Assembly (NCBI RefSeq): GCF_000015565.1
Contig: NC_008786.1
Span: 4,142,501 to 4,206,500, forward strand
DNA length: 64,000 nt
Source of the DNA: Verminephrobacter eiseniae EF01-2
Lineage (GTDB): Bacteria > Pseudomonadota > Gammaproteobacteria > Burkholderiales > Burkholderiaceae_C
Reading direction: 5' to 3'
Shown: piece by piece, positions 42,501 through 53,800 of the stretch
How positions within the stretch are numbered: the stretch's first letter is position 1
Layout: every line of letters starts with the position of its first letter
Translations under genes and position numbers: made by a program
Notes under the pieces: generated by a model
What the model was told of the DNA's origin: nothing
Databases searched by the model: none
What the model saw: the letters and a program-made list of their open reading frames with translations, nothing else

Positions 42501-43205
42501 GGCATCGGCGGCGCCTACATGTGCATCTACGGCATGGAAGGCCCGGGCGGCTACCAGTTCGTCGGGCGAACGCTGCAAATGTGGAACCGCTGGCCGGATG
42601 CCGGCGCCGGCGCATCCGGCTTCGAGCCGGGCCGGCCATGGCTGCTGCGCCTGTTCGACCAGATCCGTTTTTATCCGGTCAGCGAGCAGGAACTGCTGCA
42701 AATCCGCCGCGACTTTCCCGCAGGACGCCACGCGCTGCGCATCCAGGACGGCCGGTTCAGCATGCGTGAATACCGGGCTTTTTTGCAAGACAACGGCGCC
42801 AGCATCGCCCGATTCAAGTCGACCCAGCAGCGGGCCTTCGACGCCGAGCGCGAGCGCTGGCACGGGCCGGAGCAGTCCGGGCACTCTGCCGCGCCCGAAG
42901 TCTGCGCCGCGCCGCAGGAGCACGCCGGGCTGCCTGATGCGCCAGCCGCGCTCCCGCCGGAGGCCCACAGCGTGGTCAGCCCGCTGCCCGGCAGCGTCTG
43001 GAAGGTCGCGGCCAAACAAGGCGAGCGGGTCAGCGCCGGCGATCTGCTCGTGGTCGTCGAGTCGATGAAGATGGAGTTTGCCGTCTGCGCCCCCGTCGCC
43101 GGCCATGTCTGGCAGATCCGCTGTGCCGAAGGCACGACCGTAGTCGCCGGTCAGGACCTGGTGGTGCTGATCGCGGCCCGAACGGACAGCGCAACGGCGC
43201 GCTGA
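39519..43205 (+). CDS. Biotin-dependent guanidine/urea carboxylase
   Basis: This 1228-residue single-chain carboxylase has a biotin carboxylase module (about 1-450: [45 protein letters not shown]), a KipA/KipI-like carboxyltransferase (about 460-1110: [39 protein letters not shown]) and a biotinyl domain with VESMKMEF, the lysine being residue 1184. It spends ATP and bicarbonate to carboxylate urea or guanidine. Most family members under ykkC riboswitches prefer guanidine, so that is the likelier substrate here. No allophanate hydrolase follows; a decayed RTX gene does. Full length and undamaged. Confidence 0.92.
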   Translation: MPTPPGFDKVLIANRGAIACRIIRSLRSLGLGSVAVYSEADADSAHVAQADQALCIGPAAAARSYLDADRILAAARESGAGAIHPGYGFLSESPDFAEACEAAGLVFIGPTPAQMRAFGFKHQARALAQAHGVPLLPGTGLLADLAEAVAQARRIGYPVMLKSSAGGGGIGMRLVRDAGELAAAFEAVAHLARAHFNDAGLFLEKFVEPARHIEVQLFGDGQGRVVALGERDCSAQRRNQKVIEETPAPHLAAGTRAALIDAALRLGRAVNYRSAGTVEFVLDAASQQFYFLEVNTRLQVEHGVTEQVTGIDLVRAMVQLAQRACGDGFPMPLPTPRGAAIEVRLYAEDPARNFQPSAGLLTDVHFAPEARTETWVASGSQVSAHYDPLLAKLIVTGADRADAVRKLQAALAATRLAGIETNLRYLRALAASPMFCAGRIATGSLADFAYRPRAFEVLEPGLQTTVQDWPGRQGYWDVGVPPSGPMDDLGFRLANRLVGNDSAAAGLECTLKGPTLRFHHAAVVALCGAAMQCTLDGKPLDLWRAHSVAAGSVLALGAVQGGGGSRCYLALRGGIDVPAYLGSRATFTLGRFGGHAGRTLQVGDMLHIGAEPPGSIGAALPADAIARYAGPGQEWDIAVLCGPQGAPDFFTDADMRMLFDSAWEVHYHCSRTGVRLIGPRPVWARPDGGEAGLHPSNIHDNAYAIGAIDFTGDMPVILGPDGPSLGGFVCPAVVVAAERWKLGQLCPGDKVRLRCVAPEVAAALQAAQQRHIATLTAAAPVDRTPLTHPGTPILCARRAAADPCGMVMRQAGDCYLLVEWGGPQLDIMLRMRIHAMQMSLRDSAQDGIIDLTPGIRSLQIHFDPALVRREQLIDRLLAADQALGDTDDLVLASRTIHLPLCWDDSATRMAIAKYMQSVRTDAPWCPDNIEFIRRINGLQSIDEVRRVVFAASYLVLGLGDVYLGAPVATPVDPRHRLVTSKYNPARTWTPENAVGIGGAYMCIYGMEGPGGYQFVGRTLQMWNRWPDAGAGASGFEPGRPWLLRLFDQIRFYPVSEQELLQIRRDFPAGRHALRIQDGRFSMREYRAFLQDNGASIARFKSTQQRAFDAERERWHGPEQSGHSAAPEVCAAPQEHAGLPDAPAALPPEAHSVVSPLPGSVWKVAAKQGERVSAGDLLVVVESMKMEFAVCAPVAGHVWQIRCAEGTTVVAGQDLVVLIAARTDSATAR

Positions 43206-43459
43206 CGGGTTCGGCGCGCGGATTGGCCAGCTCGCCTGCCCCCCCATGGCCTGGCACAGACTGCGCAGATCGCGCACTGCCGGCAGGCACTCGGGCGCCG
43301 CGCAGCCGATCAGCCCCTGTGCACGCAGGCGATGCGCCAAGCGGCTGGCGTGCCGCAGCGCCATCGCGTCGTCCGCCCGGCCCTGCCCGATCGTTTTACG
43401 GCCAGATGGCGGTTGGTGACACGACTGTCGGGCCTACCCTCAGATGGTGTGCGCTGCTG
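43206..43459. other. Gap where allophanate hydrolase would be expected; no gene seen
   Basis: These 254 bp hold no atzF-like sequence. The minus strand has a short open stretch (GQGRADDAMALRHASRLAHRLRAQG...) that could be the tail of a lost gene but matches nothing I know. Confidence 0.4.
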
Positions 43460-46337
43460 TCAAAGCAGCCATGCGTCGGATCCCGTGGAATCCGGAACGC
43501 CGACGAAGCCCAGTTCCGGGCCTGCCCTGCCGGGCCAGGGCGGATCAGCGGTGGTGCCGCAAGCGCTGGCACCATCAGCGACTGCGTCCCGGAGGTACAG
43601 GTTGTCATAGTCCCCCGGAGCGCTCGGCGTGCCATTGCCCGTGGTGCCGTTGCTGCTCTTGGAACCATGGATTGCATTGCCCAGTTTGGCCAGGATTTCC
43701 GTGATGTCCAGAATGCCGCCATCGGTCAGCGGGAACTGCGCGGCGATGTCGTCGTTGGCCGGGTCGCTTTCATGCAAGGCGCCATCGTTGGCGGACTTGT
43801 CGGTGGCGCCCTCAGTGGATGCCCTGCTTTCGTCACCGCCCAGGGCGTCATCGCCTCCCTGACCCTGCGGCATGTCATTGCTTTCCCCTCTGCGGGCCGT
43901 GTTGGTGCCCGTGGTGCCGTTGGTGGCATTGGTTCCACCCGGGATCCTGGCCATGATCGCGGCCAGGTTCCAGGTGGTGCCATCGGCAAACCTGAACTGC
44001 TGCACCGGGTTGTAGGCGTTCGCCGGGTCATTGCTGTAGAAGAACCCGTTGATGACGATCTTGTCGGTGGTGCCCGCGATCGAGACTTCCAGCGCACCGT
44101 TACCGCCCCAGTAGTTGTCGTAGACCCGCCTGAGCACGATCTCTCCCGTGGACACACCTCCTTGAACTGCAGCGTACTGCGCTTGCCTGCCGTGGTGTCG
44201 TTGGTGTTGCCGGAGATCAGGTCTTGGCCGTCACCCTTGCCGAACTGGTAGATGTTGTTGCCATAGCCACCGTTCAGTGTGTCGCTGCCGGCGCCGCCGT
44301 CCAGCGTGTCATCTCCGTTCCCGGAATGGATGTGATCGTCACCGCCCTTGCCTGACAAGATGTCATTGCCATCGCGGCCATAGAGGTAATCCACCTCCGC
44401 CGTCCCCACCAATAAATCCGGCCGCGAGGTGCCGGTGAGGTTGTGTTCGGTGGACGCAGCGAAGCGGACTGTCCAACTGCTCAGTTCTTCGCTGAATGCG
44501 CCCAGGTCGGGGGTGGCGTTGATTTGGGTGATCAGGAAGTCGATGGCGTTCCAGCCAAGATTCTTCAGCCGGGTTTCTCCCGCAGCGCTCAGAAATTCGA
44601 CCAGATCAATGATTCCATCGCGTGGACTGGCTGCAACTGCCTGCTCGAAGGCTGCCTCAAGTCGCAGATAGGACAATGACATGCTCCCATCAGCAACTAC
44701 GATATCAATCGTATTGAAATATGGGTTCAGCCTCGTTCTCAATAACAATGACTCATAAATGTCCGTCTTGAATCGGTCATAGGCCAAGGAAATGCTGGCG
44801 ATCTGCTCGGCGGCCAGCGTTACCGTGATATTGCCGGAACTGGCATCCAATGGCGTGAGCCGGGCTTGTCCGTTGGCACCGCCGTAGGTGAAGCCCATAA
44901 AGCGCTCGATCACGCCCAGTTTGCGGACGAATTCGTCGTAGGCCTGCGTGCCTGCGGTCAGCCCCGTCAAGTGCTAAGTCAATCTGACGCCACTGCCGGC
45001 GAGGGCATCGGCCTGCGCCTTCAGCGATTGCAGATCGGATGTGTCGGCCCATTTTTCGATAAAGCCGTCGAGCTTGTCGATCTGCCCTTGGCGGGTGGTT
45101 TGTTGGGTGTAGGTCTGTACCCAATCGCCGAGATCGGTCGAGAGGCTGATGGCTTCGTTCAAATCGCGCACCTGGCCGGAGCCGCGCAGCGTCGGTAACC
45201 CCTTGGCTTGGTCGGTGAACGGAATATGATCAGTAAACTGCCGATAGAAGGTATTGACCATCAAGTCCAGATTGGCTGCTGCACCGTTGGTCTGGCCCGT
45301 TGTGCCGTCGAATCGGGTGAAGGTGCCTGCCGCTGTCTGTGCATTGCCGTTGCCCAAGTCGGTGCGCATTACGCTCGTGTTGACGCCAATCGCAACGACA
45401 TCGTTGGCGCTGAGCGTGGTCAACTCGTTGGTTTGGCTGATACCGTCCTGGTTCAGGTCGCGCCAGATGCGCAGATTGGTAAAGACGCTGTCTGCGGAAT
45501 CGATCTTGCCGTCCTGGTTGGCGTCCAGGTCTCTGAGTGCGTCAAAGCCGTCGGTGGCCCATTGACCGTTGCTCTTGAGCGGAGCGTGTCCACGCCAAAG
45601 AGTTCACGGCCCGAATCGATGGTGCCGTTGCCATTGCGGTCCAATACCAGCCAGCCGTCATCAGGTCTGACCCAGCCGGTGCCGGTTTTGACGCCATCGG
45701 CATCGTGGTCGAACACAATGACGGTACCGTCGCGGACGCTTGTGGTTTCGATGCCGTCGCCATCGAGGTCGAGAACCAGCGGGTCGCGGCGCGGGGGCGT
45801 GGTTCCATCTGCGCCTGCGTTGCCACCAGTCCTGCCTGTACCACCAGCAGCACCGCCGCCGCCGCCGGAGCCACCCGCGCCATCGGCAGCACCGCCGGAG
45901 CCGCTCGCACCATCGGCAGCATCGCCGCCACCGCCAGGCTGGTGGTGGTTATCCCACCAATCTTGGGGATTGATTTGTCGACCTTGTGGATCTTTCATTT
46001 GGTAATGCACATGCTGTCTGAACTCACTGGCACCTTTTGGACCCCTGCCGCCCATCGTGCCAATGGCATCACCTGCCTTCACCGCATCCCCGACTGTGAC
46101 ATATTGTGAATAAGTATGGAGAATCTCGTGACTATTCCCACCTGCATCACGAATCCTGATGGTGCCGTATCGGCCGCCCACGAAAGTTACTGTTCCACCA
46201 ATAGGAGAGTAAACTGTCGGGTTTGTCAGGTTAATTCCTGATTGTCCACCTTGGTAATTAAAATCAACTCCGCCGTGAGGACTCGAACTACCTCGGTTCT
46301 CACCATAGTTGCCAGTAACGTGTGGTGCTGTGCCATT
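43460..46337 (-). pseudogene. RTX-type protein with M23 peptidase-like N-terminus, broken by three lesions
   Basis: Read on the minus strand, three stretches form one protein. First is an M23/LytM-like domain (HGGVDFNYQGGQSG, GTMGGRGPKGASEFRQHVHYQM), then a Gly/Ala linker and LVLDLDGDGIETTS...FDHDADGVKTGTGW...LDRNGNGTIDSGRELFGVDT. Next are a helical middle and RTX calcium-binding nonapeptides (GRDGNDILSGKGGDDHIHSGNGDDTLDGGAGSDTLNGG), then a calcium-binding-related domain (YDNYWGGNGALEVSIAG). Breaks are a frameshift at about 45580, an in-frame TAG at 44974-44976 and a frameshift at about 44155. The 5' end lacks a start codon. It was probably a secreted toxin or adhesin. Confidence 0.8.
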
Positions 46338-46805
46338 TTAAAGCGACCAATTTTCAATTCGTTCCAAGTACCAGCACGAATTTCGGTTAAAGAAATAATT
46401 AATCTTATAATCAGTATCGTTCTTCTCTAGAATTAATTCGACATGATTTGACTTACGATCGTCGATGCGCAAAACGAGCGATTTTTGCTTTCTCTCGATC
46501 TCGTTAGGCATAACTGGGAATAGAACTTGATCACGCCAAAGTTCTCGCACAATAGGCTTTGGCTCAGGTTCTGCAGCTAGATTCAATTGTAGCTGCTTGA
46601 GCGGATATTTTATGAATTTCATTTGAACGTCCTTGCTTTCGGAAAATACTTGTATGAATTTATCAAAATCCTGCGAAGGACACGCGATTCGATCGCCGGC
46701 AGAAGCCTGTTCGACGGGGTGACTTACAGAATCAGAATCGAGCGCATGTACGTAACCACAAATGGTAAAAATCAATGAAAAGACAGTGCATTTTAATTGA
46801 TTCAC
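46338..46805 (-). CDS. Secreted hypothetical protein, DUF4348-like, low GC
   Basis: This 155-residue protein has a signal peptide (NQLKCTVFSLIFTICGYVHA) and a mature part DFDKFIQVFSESKDVQMKFIKYPLKQL...SWYL-type, resembling the DUF4348 pattern of a conserved FDKFI..F start and a beta-rich end. GTG 46805 is chosen because AAGGAGAG precedes it. Base composition is far more A/T-rich than its neighbours, indicating transfer. Its stop lies in the same frame as, and directly before, the M23-RTX remnant, so it could be a companion or immunity-type protein of that toxin. The role is inference. Confidence 0.6.
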   Translation of the reverse strand: MNQLKCTVFSLIFTICGYVHALDSDSVSHPVEQASAGDRIACPSQDFDKFIQVFSESKDVQMKFIKYPLKQLQLNLAAEPEPKPIVRELWRDQVLFPVMPNEIERKQKSLVLRIDDRKSNHVELILEKNDTDYKINYFFNRNSCWYLERIENWSL

Positions 46806-47007
46806 GGTTCTCTCCTTACAAAACACAATTTACACAACCAAGCCAGTACCTATTCCAATCAATATGATTGCGCTGCGCTCTGATCGATCTGCATTGGCAT
46901 TTCTCCATTCCGGGCGTCTGTTTGACTTCGCGATGATATTGCCCAACCTTCCCGCGCATGGCATGGCACATGTTTCCTTTGTATCGTCGGTCGATGCCAG
47001 ATCGAGA
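46806..47007. other. A/T-rich gap between RTX fragments
   Basis: Low-GC intergenic DNA with no supported gene. It continues the A/T-rich island around the DUF4348-like gene. Confidence 0.4.
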
Positions 47008-47232
47008 TCATTGATTGCCATGTGCGATGAGCGGTATTTTTGACGCCATCGGCATCATGGTCAAACAAGATGGTCGCTCCATCGCGCGTGCTGGTGCACC
47101 ACCGCTCGAGGTGTCGTTGCCATGCCCCCCATCGATGACGTCGGCTCCTGCCTGGCCATCGATCACGTCGTCGCCAGTGGTTCCGGTGATGCCGTCTGCC
47201 GCAGCCGTGCCGGCGATCACCCATGGAACGTC
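47008..47232 (-). pseudogene. Second RTX repeat fragment
   Basis: The minus strand encodes VIAGTAAADGITGTTGDDVIDGQAGADVIDGGHGNDTSSGG, two or three RTX nonapeptides. Then, in another frame, comes TRDGATILFDHDADGVKNT, which mirrors the FDHDADGVKTG segment of the larger remnant. It is an independent, more decayed copy of the same protein type. Confidence 0.7.
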
Positions 47233-47259
47233 CGCGTCGGCCGGTCATTTTCCGCACAC

Positions 47260-48240
47260 TCATTCATCGACACGGACGCCTGATTGCGCGACGGTGGCAG
47301 CCCATTTCTTTTGCTCTTCCACAATCAGTTCGGCAAATTCCTGCGATGTGCCGCCGACCGGATCGAAACCACGGCCCGCGAGGCGTTGCCGCACGTCCGG
47401 CATTTTGAGGATTTTCACGATCTCGCCGTTGAGCTGCGCCACGATCTTGTCGGGCGTGCCCGCAGGCGCCACCACGCCGTACCACTCGGTGAAATCAAGG
47501 TTCGGCACACCTGCCTGGGCCAATGTCGGAACGTTGGGCAGCAGCGCCAGCCGGCGTTTGCTCACCACCGCGAGCGCCTTGAGCTGACCAGACTTGAGCA
47601 GCGGCTCGACCACGGGAAAGCCCGGGAACATCAAATGAACATGGCCGCCGAGCATGTCTGCCAGCGCCGGCGGCGCCCCCTTGTAAGGCACATGAACGAT
47701 GTCGATGCCGGCCTGTCGCTTGAAACCTTCGCCGATCAGGTGGAGTTGCGTTCCGGGCCCCGAGGATGCATAGCTGAGTTGTCCGGGACTCGCCTTGGCC
47801 TTTGCGATCAGTTCCGGCACCGAATGGGCCACTGAAGGGTGGGCCACCAGGACGTAGCTCAGCGTGACGAGTTGACTGACCGGCGTGAAGTCTCGCGCCA
47901 GATCGAACGGCAGATTGCGGTAGAGACTGCGGTTGATGATCATCGGCGTCGTCGCCATCAGGAGCGTGTATCCGTCGGGGGCGGATTGGGCCGCCATCGT
48001 CGCGCCGATGTTTCCGGCGGCGCCGGGTCGGTTGTCCACGATGACAGGCTGCCCCAGATTGACCGACAACTGCTCGGCAATGACACGCGCAGCGATGTCC
48101 ACGCTGCCGCCGGCAGGCCACGGAACGATCAGTTTGACCGCGTGCTGTGGGTACACGGCTTGTGCGCAGGCGCCCGCGCTGGCAACGGCCCAGCACAGGG
48201 CGGCCCATGCCAGGCGCGCACGGCGTATCGGGTTTCTCAT
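47260..48240 (-). CDS. Bug/TctC-family periplasmic solute-binding protein, copy 1
   Basis: This 326-residue binding protein of the tripartite tricarboxylate transporter type has a signal peptide (ARLAWAALCWAVASAGACA) and the family motifs YPQHAVKLIVPWPAGGSVDIAAR, NRPGAAGNIGA, APDGYTLLMAT, HVPYKGAPPALADMLGG and GVVAPAGTPDKIVAQLN. ATG 48240 follows AAGGAG. It probably binds a carboxylate for uptake or sensing; no TctA/TctB membrane partners are nearby, as is usual for the many orphan Bug proteins in Burkholderiales. It is on the same strand as the catabolic operon to its right. Confidence 0.9.
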   Translation of the reverse strand: MRNPIRRARLAWAALCWAVASAGACAQAVYPQHAVKLIVPWPAGGSVDIAARVIAEQLSVNLGQPVIVDNRPGAAGNIGATMAAQSAPDGYTLLMATTPMIINRSLYRNLPFDLARDFTPVSQLVTLSYVLVAHPSVAHSVPELIAKAKASPGQLSYASSGPGTQLHLIGEGFKRQAGIDIVHVPYKGAPPALADMLGGHVHLMFPGFPVVEPLLKSGQLKALAVVSKRRLALLPNVPTLAQAGVPNLDFTEWYGVVAPAGTPDKIVAQLNGEIVKILKMPDVRQRLAGRGFDPVGGTSQEFAELIVEEQKKWAATVAQSGVRVDE

Positions 48241-48476
48241 GACGGCTCCTTTGTCTCTCGATCGTTCGTCGGCGCGTCGGCGCGTTGGTGCGTCGGTGCA
48301 TTGGTGCGTTGGTGTTGCCCACGCGATCGCCTCGGCCATTTTTCGGCGACCTTCCTGGCGTCGCCCAAGACCATCATGTCCGCCACCGGGTCAATGGTGT
48401 GCTGCACGGTGATGCCCTTGCCGGCGAGCTTGTGCGCGCGCGCCCTCAATTGCCCCTGTCCCTCGGCGCCGGCATG
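48241..48476. other. Gap between tctC paralogs with degenerate short repeat
   Basis: Next to the tctC start is a degenerate tandem repeat of GCGTYGGTGC-like units (about 48262-48312). Further right the minus strand has a short open stretch (KLAGKGITVQHTIDPVADMMVLGDARKVAEKWP) that looks like the C-terminal remnant of a lost gene, family unknown. Confidence 0.4.
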
Positions 48477-49466
48477 TCAACGCTTCTCCCTGGGCCTGTC
48501 ATGGACGCCGGAGGCCTTCACGATCGGGCCCAGGCGCTCCATCTCGGACTTGATGTATGCGTCGAATTCCGCAAGCATGAGAAGCCTCGGGGTGAGGCCC
48601 TGCTCGGCGAACTTTTGCCTGAGGGTCGGTTCGTCGAGCACCGCCTGCATCGTTCGCGCCAACTGGCCCACGATCGGTGCCGGCACCTTGCCGGGCGCCA
48701 CGAAGCCGAACCACATCGCGAACTGGTACGCCGGCAGGCCGGCTTCGCTCGTGGTGGGAACGTCACGGAGCAGGCTCAGTCGCTCGTGCCCGGTGACGGC
48801 CAGGGCCTGGAGCTTGCCTTCGCGAATCTGCCCGAGCACGAATGCGGAGGGCGTGAAGACCGACTGGATCCGATTGGTGACCAGGTCGGTTATCACTTCC
48901 GAAGACCGATACGGGACATGCGTCATCACCACCCCGGCCTGGGCTGCGAAATAGGCGCCGGCCAGATGGGTCTGACTGCCGATTCCCGACGAGCCGTAGT
49001 TGATCGCGCCCGGGTGCTGCCTGGCCAGGGCGACGAACTCGGCGAGGTTGCGCACGCCCAGCGCGGTCGGCACGGTGATGACTGCCGGCGCGTCCCCGAT
49101 GAGGGCGATGCCGGTGAAGTCGCGCAAGGTGTCGTAGGGCATCGAGGCATACACGGCGGGATTGATCGCGTGCTGAGAGTTGACCATCAGGATGGTGTAG
49201 CCGTCGGGCGCCGACTTGGCCACTGCCTGCGCGGCGATGATCCCGCCCGCACCGGGCCTGTTGTCCACCACCACCGGTTGCCCGAGTTTCCTGGACATGC
49301 GGTCGGCAAATTCCCGGGCGACCAGATCGGTCGTCGTCCCGGGTGTGAGGGGGACCACCAGTTTCAGTGGCCGGCTGGGATAAGGGACCGCCTCCTGGGC
49401 CGGTACCTGAATCGCGCAAAGAGCCAGGCACAGCATGGTCAGGCATGGGGCGCGGGCGATGAACAT
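48477..49466 (-). CDS. Bug/TctC-family periplasmic solute-binding protein, copy 2
   Basis: This 329-residue paralog of the preceding protein has signal peptide APCLTMLCLALCAIQVPAQ and motifs YPSRPLKLVVPLTPGTTTDLVAREFADRM, NRPGAGGIIAAQAVAKSAPDGYTILM, THVPYRSSEVITDLV and FVAPGKVPAPIVGQL. The ligand is probably the substrate of the enzymes encoded upstream on the same strand (lyase, dehydrogenase, indolepyruvate oxidoreductase). An IS110-family element is inserted about 24 bp before its ATG, so its native promoter or operon link has been cut. Confidence 0.9.
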   Translation of the reverse strand: MFIARAPCLTMLCLALCAIQVPAQEAVPYPSRPLKLVVPLTPGTTTDLVAREFADRMSRKLGQPVVVDNRPGAGGIIAAQAVAKSAPDGYTILMVNSQHAINPAVYASMPYDTLRDFTGIALIGDAPAVITVPTALGVRNLAEFVALARQHPGAINYGSSGIGSQTHLAGAYFAAQAGVVMTHVPYRSSEVITDLVTNRIQSVFTPSAFVLGQIREGKLQALAVTGHERLSLLRDVPTTSEAGLPAYQFAMWFGFVAPGKVPAPIVGQLARTMQAVLDEPTLRQKFAEQGLTPRLLMLAEFDAYIKSEMERLGPIVKASGVHDRPREKR

Positions 49467-49498
49467 CGTTGTCTCCTTATATCTTTCAGATCATTCAA

Positions 49499-50646
<1,148 letters not shown>

Positions 50647-50694
50647 CTTTGTCATTCAAGATGGTTGCTGGTGCGGTCTGGTTCGCCGCACTAT

Positions 50695-50728
50695 GGGTCG
50701 GTGGGTCGGTGGGTCGGTGGGTCGGTGT
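50695..50728. repeat. 8-bp tandem repeat GGGTCGGT
   Basis: About four perfect units follow the IS110 right end and precede the indolepyruvate oxidoreductase stop. Such short repeats are prone to length change. Confidence 0.8.
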
Positions 50729-50815
50729 GGGTCTGCGCGGGTCGGTGTTGGAGGGATGGGGCGCTCGCCGGGCCGTCGTTGCGGCCAGGCATGGCGTGCT
50801 GCATGGCTGCCCCGT

Positions 50816-53800
50816 TCAGGCCGCCGCGTTCGACTTCCTGCGCTGAGGCTGCGCCCCCTGGTCGCGCCACTGGGCCATCAGGCGCTCGCGCTTGGTGTTC
50901 GCAGCGGCGGCGTTGCGCGCCTTGACATGGCCGTAGCCACGAATCTCCTCCGGTATCCTGGCAACTTCCAGGGCCAGGTCCAGGTTCTGCGCCGACAGCG
51001 TTGGCAACAGTTCCTCGATGCTGCGTCGATATTCAACGATGAGCGCCCTGTCGCGCCTGCGCTCTTGCGCGTAGCCGAAGGGGTCGAAGGCCGTGCCGCG
51101 CAGGCCCTTGAGCCGTGCCAGGACGCGCAACGCACTGCGCATCCACGGGCCGTACTCGCCCTTGAGCGGTTCGCCGTCGCGCTTCTTCCGGGCGAACATC
51201 GGCGGTGCCAAGTGGTGCACCAGGCGCACCTTGCCTTCGAACATGGATTCGATCTGCTTGCGGAATGCCGCGCCGGTATGCAGGCGCGCCACCTCGTACT
51301 CATCCTTGTAGGCCATCAGTTTGAACAGCGAACGGGCGACCGCCTCGGTCAGGCGCGTGTTCCCGACGACCGACTCGCTGCTGCGCACGCTGGCGATGAA
51401 GGTCTCATACCGGTCGGCGTAGGCGCGACTCTGGTATCCGGCAAGAAATTGCGCGTGCTTGCCGATGAGCTCGCCCACCGACGGCTGGCGCGTGAATTCG
51501 ATGACGTGGGCGTTGGCCGCTGGCAAGGGCACCCTGGACATGTCGTGCGCGCACTGGCGCCCCCACTCGAAGGCGGCCTGGTTGCTCTCCACCTGCACGC
51601 CATTGAGTTCGATGGCGCGCATCAGCGATGCCAGGGACAGCGGTACCTTGCCCTTTTGCCAAGCGAAGCCGAGCAGCAGCAGGTTGGCATAGATCGACTG
51701 CCCCAGCAGTTGCGTGGCCACCTGTTCGGCATCGAAGCTGGCCACTTGGCCGTGGCCGACAGCCTGGGCGATCCTTGCGACGGCCTGATCGGCCTGCGCG
51801 TCCCAGTCCGGGTTCTTGACAAAGGCCGCGGTTGGCGTGGGATGGCTATTGAGCACGACCCAGGTGCGTCCGGGCGACATCGTGGCCAGCGTGGTTTTGC
51901 TGGCGGCAACCACCGTATCGCAGGCGATCACCAGGTCCGCCATGGCGACATCGACGCGGCTGGCATGCAGCGCATCCGGACTGGCGGCGATCTGGATATG
52001 GCTCCAGGTAGCGCCGCCCATCTGCGCCATGCCGGTGGCATCTTGCGTGATCACGCCCTTGCCTTCCAGGTGCGCGGCCATGCCGAGCACGCCGCCGATG
52101 GTCACGATGCCGGTGCCGCCGATGCCAGCCACGACGATGCGTCGCGGCGTGGCGGCGTCCGGCAGGTCGGGCATGGGAATGGGAATGGCGTCCGGGACCA
52201 AGGCCCTTCCGTTGCCGGCGGCGGCCGGCTTCTTCAACTGGCCGCCCTCCACCGTCACGAAGCTCGGGCAAAACCCTTTGACGCAGGAGAAGTCCTTGTT
52301 GCAGGTGTTCTGGTTGACCTTGCGCTTGCGGCCGAAATCGGTCTCCACCGGCAGCACAGCCAGGCAGTTGCTCTGCACGGAGCAGTCGCCGCAGCCTTCG
52401 CACACCAGTTCGTTGATCAGCACGCGCCTGACCGGCTCGGCCATGGTGCCGCGCTTGCGCTCACGGCGTTTCTTGGTCGCGCATGCCTGGTCGTAGATGA
52501 TCACGGTGACGCCGTCCACCTCGCGCAGTTCGCGTTGCACGGTGTCGAGCTCGTCGCGGTGCCGGATGGTCACGCCCGGCGCCAGATCGGTGACGCCCCG
52601 GTACTTGGCCGGCTCGTCGGTCACCACGACGATCTGGCGCGCGCCCTCGGCCGCCAGTTCGCGCGACATGGCCGGCACGCCGAGCTGGCCGCCATCCACC
52701 GGTTGGCCGCCGGTCATGGCGACGGCGCTGTTGAAAAGGATCTTGTAGGTCAGGTTGACGCCGGCGTTGATCGACTGGCGCACTGCGAGCAGGCCCGAGT
52801 GGTGGTATGTGCCGTCGCCCAGATTGGCGAACATGTGCTTGCGCTTGCTGAAGGGCGCCTGGCCGATCCAGGGCACGCCCTCGCCGCCCATCTGCGTCCA
52901 CGAGGTGGTCGAGCGGTCCATCCACGTCACCATGCCGTGGCAGCCGATGCCGGCCATGGCGATGGAGCCTTCCGGCACGCGCGTGCTGGTGTTGTGCGGG
53001 CAACCGGGGCAAAACCATGGCAGGCGGTCGGTGCTGCGGCTGTCGCCCTGCGCGGCGGACTGCTGCTGCCTGGCCTCGATTGCCATCAGGCGCATGTCCA
53101 TGCGGGCGGCCACATCGGGCGGCACGCCAAGAAGTTTCAGGCGCTGGGCGATGGCCTGCGCCACCAGCGCCGGCGACAGGTCGGCCTTGGCGCGCAGCAG
53201 CCAACTGTCGGCGGGCCTGCCGTGGCTCCATTCGCCGCCGACGCCTTCCGTGTGGCCGTATTTGCCGAACACGGCGGGGCGATTCTGCGGCGGGCAGTGG
53301 TACAGCTCATCCTTGAGTTGCTGCTCGATGATGGGCCGCTTTTCTTCGACCACCAGGATTTCGCGCAGGCCGTGGGCAAACCCGCGCACGCTGGCCGGCT
53401 CCAATGGCCACACCACGCTGACTTTGTGCACCCGGATGCCGAGCGCACGGCAGACCGTGTCATCCAGACCGAGGTCGAGCAGCGCCTGGCGCGTGTCGCC
53501 ATAGGCCTTGCCGCTGGCAATGATTCCCAGCCGGTCGTTCTGGCTCGCCACCACGTCGTGGTTCAGGCGGTTCGCCCGCACATAGGCCAGCGCAGCCGGC
53601 CACTTGAACTCCATCATGCGCGCCTCCGCCCCCAGCGGGTCGTCGGGCCACCGGATATGGATGCCGCCCTCGGGCATGGCGCAGTCTTCCGGCAGGACGA
53701 TGCGGACACGGTCTGCGCCGGTCAGCACCGATGCGCCCGACTCCACCACTTCCTGCACCGTCTTCATGCCGGCCCACAGTCCGCTGAAGCGGCTCATGGC

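Noticed and set aside
36181..43205. Plain urea carboxylase/urea transport cluster
   Set aside because: The guanidine-I riboswitch core upstream is too well matched to ignore; urea remains a fallback, not the main call.
40737..43364. Long open frame antisense to the carboxylase
   Set aside because: It is a GC-rich shadow of the carboxylase gene with no protein-like motifs, as are many long antisense frames here.
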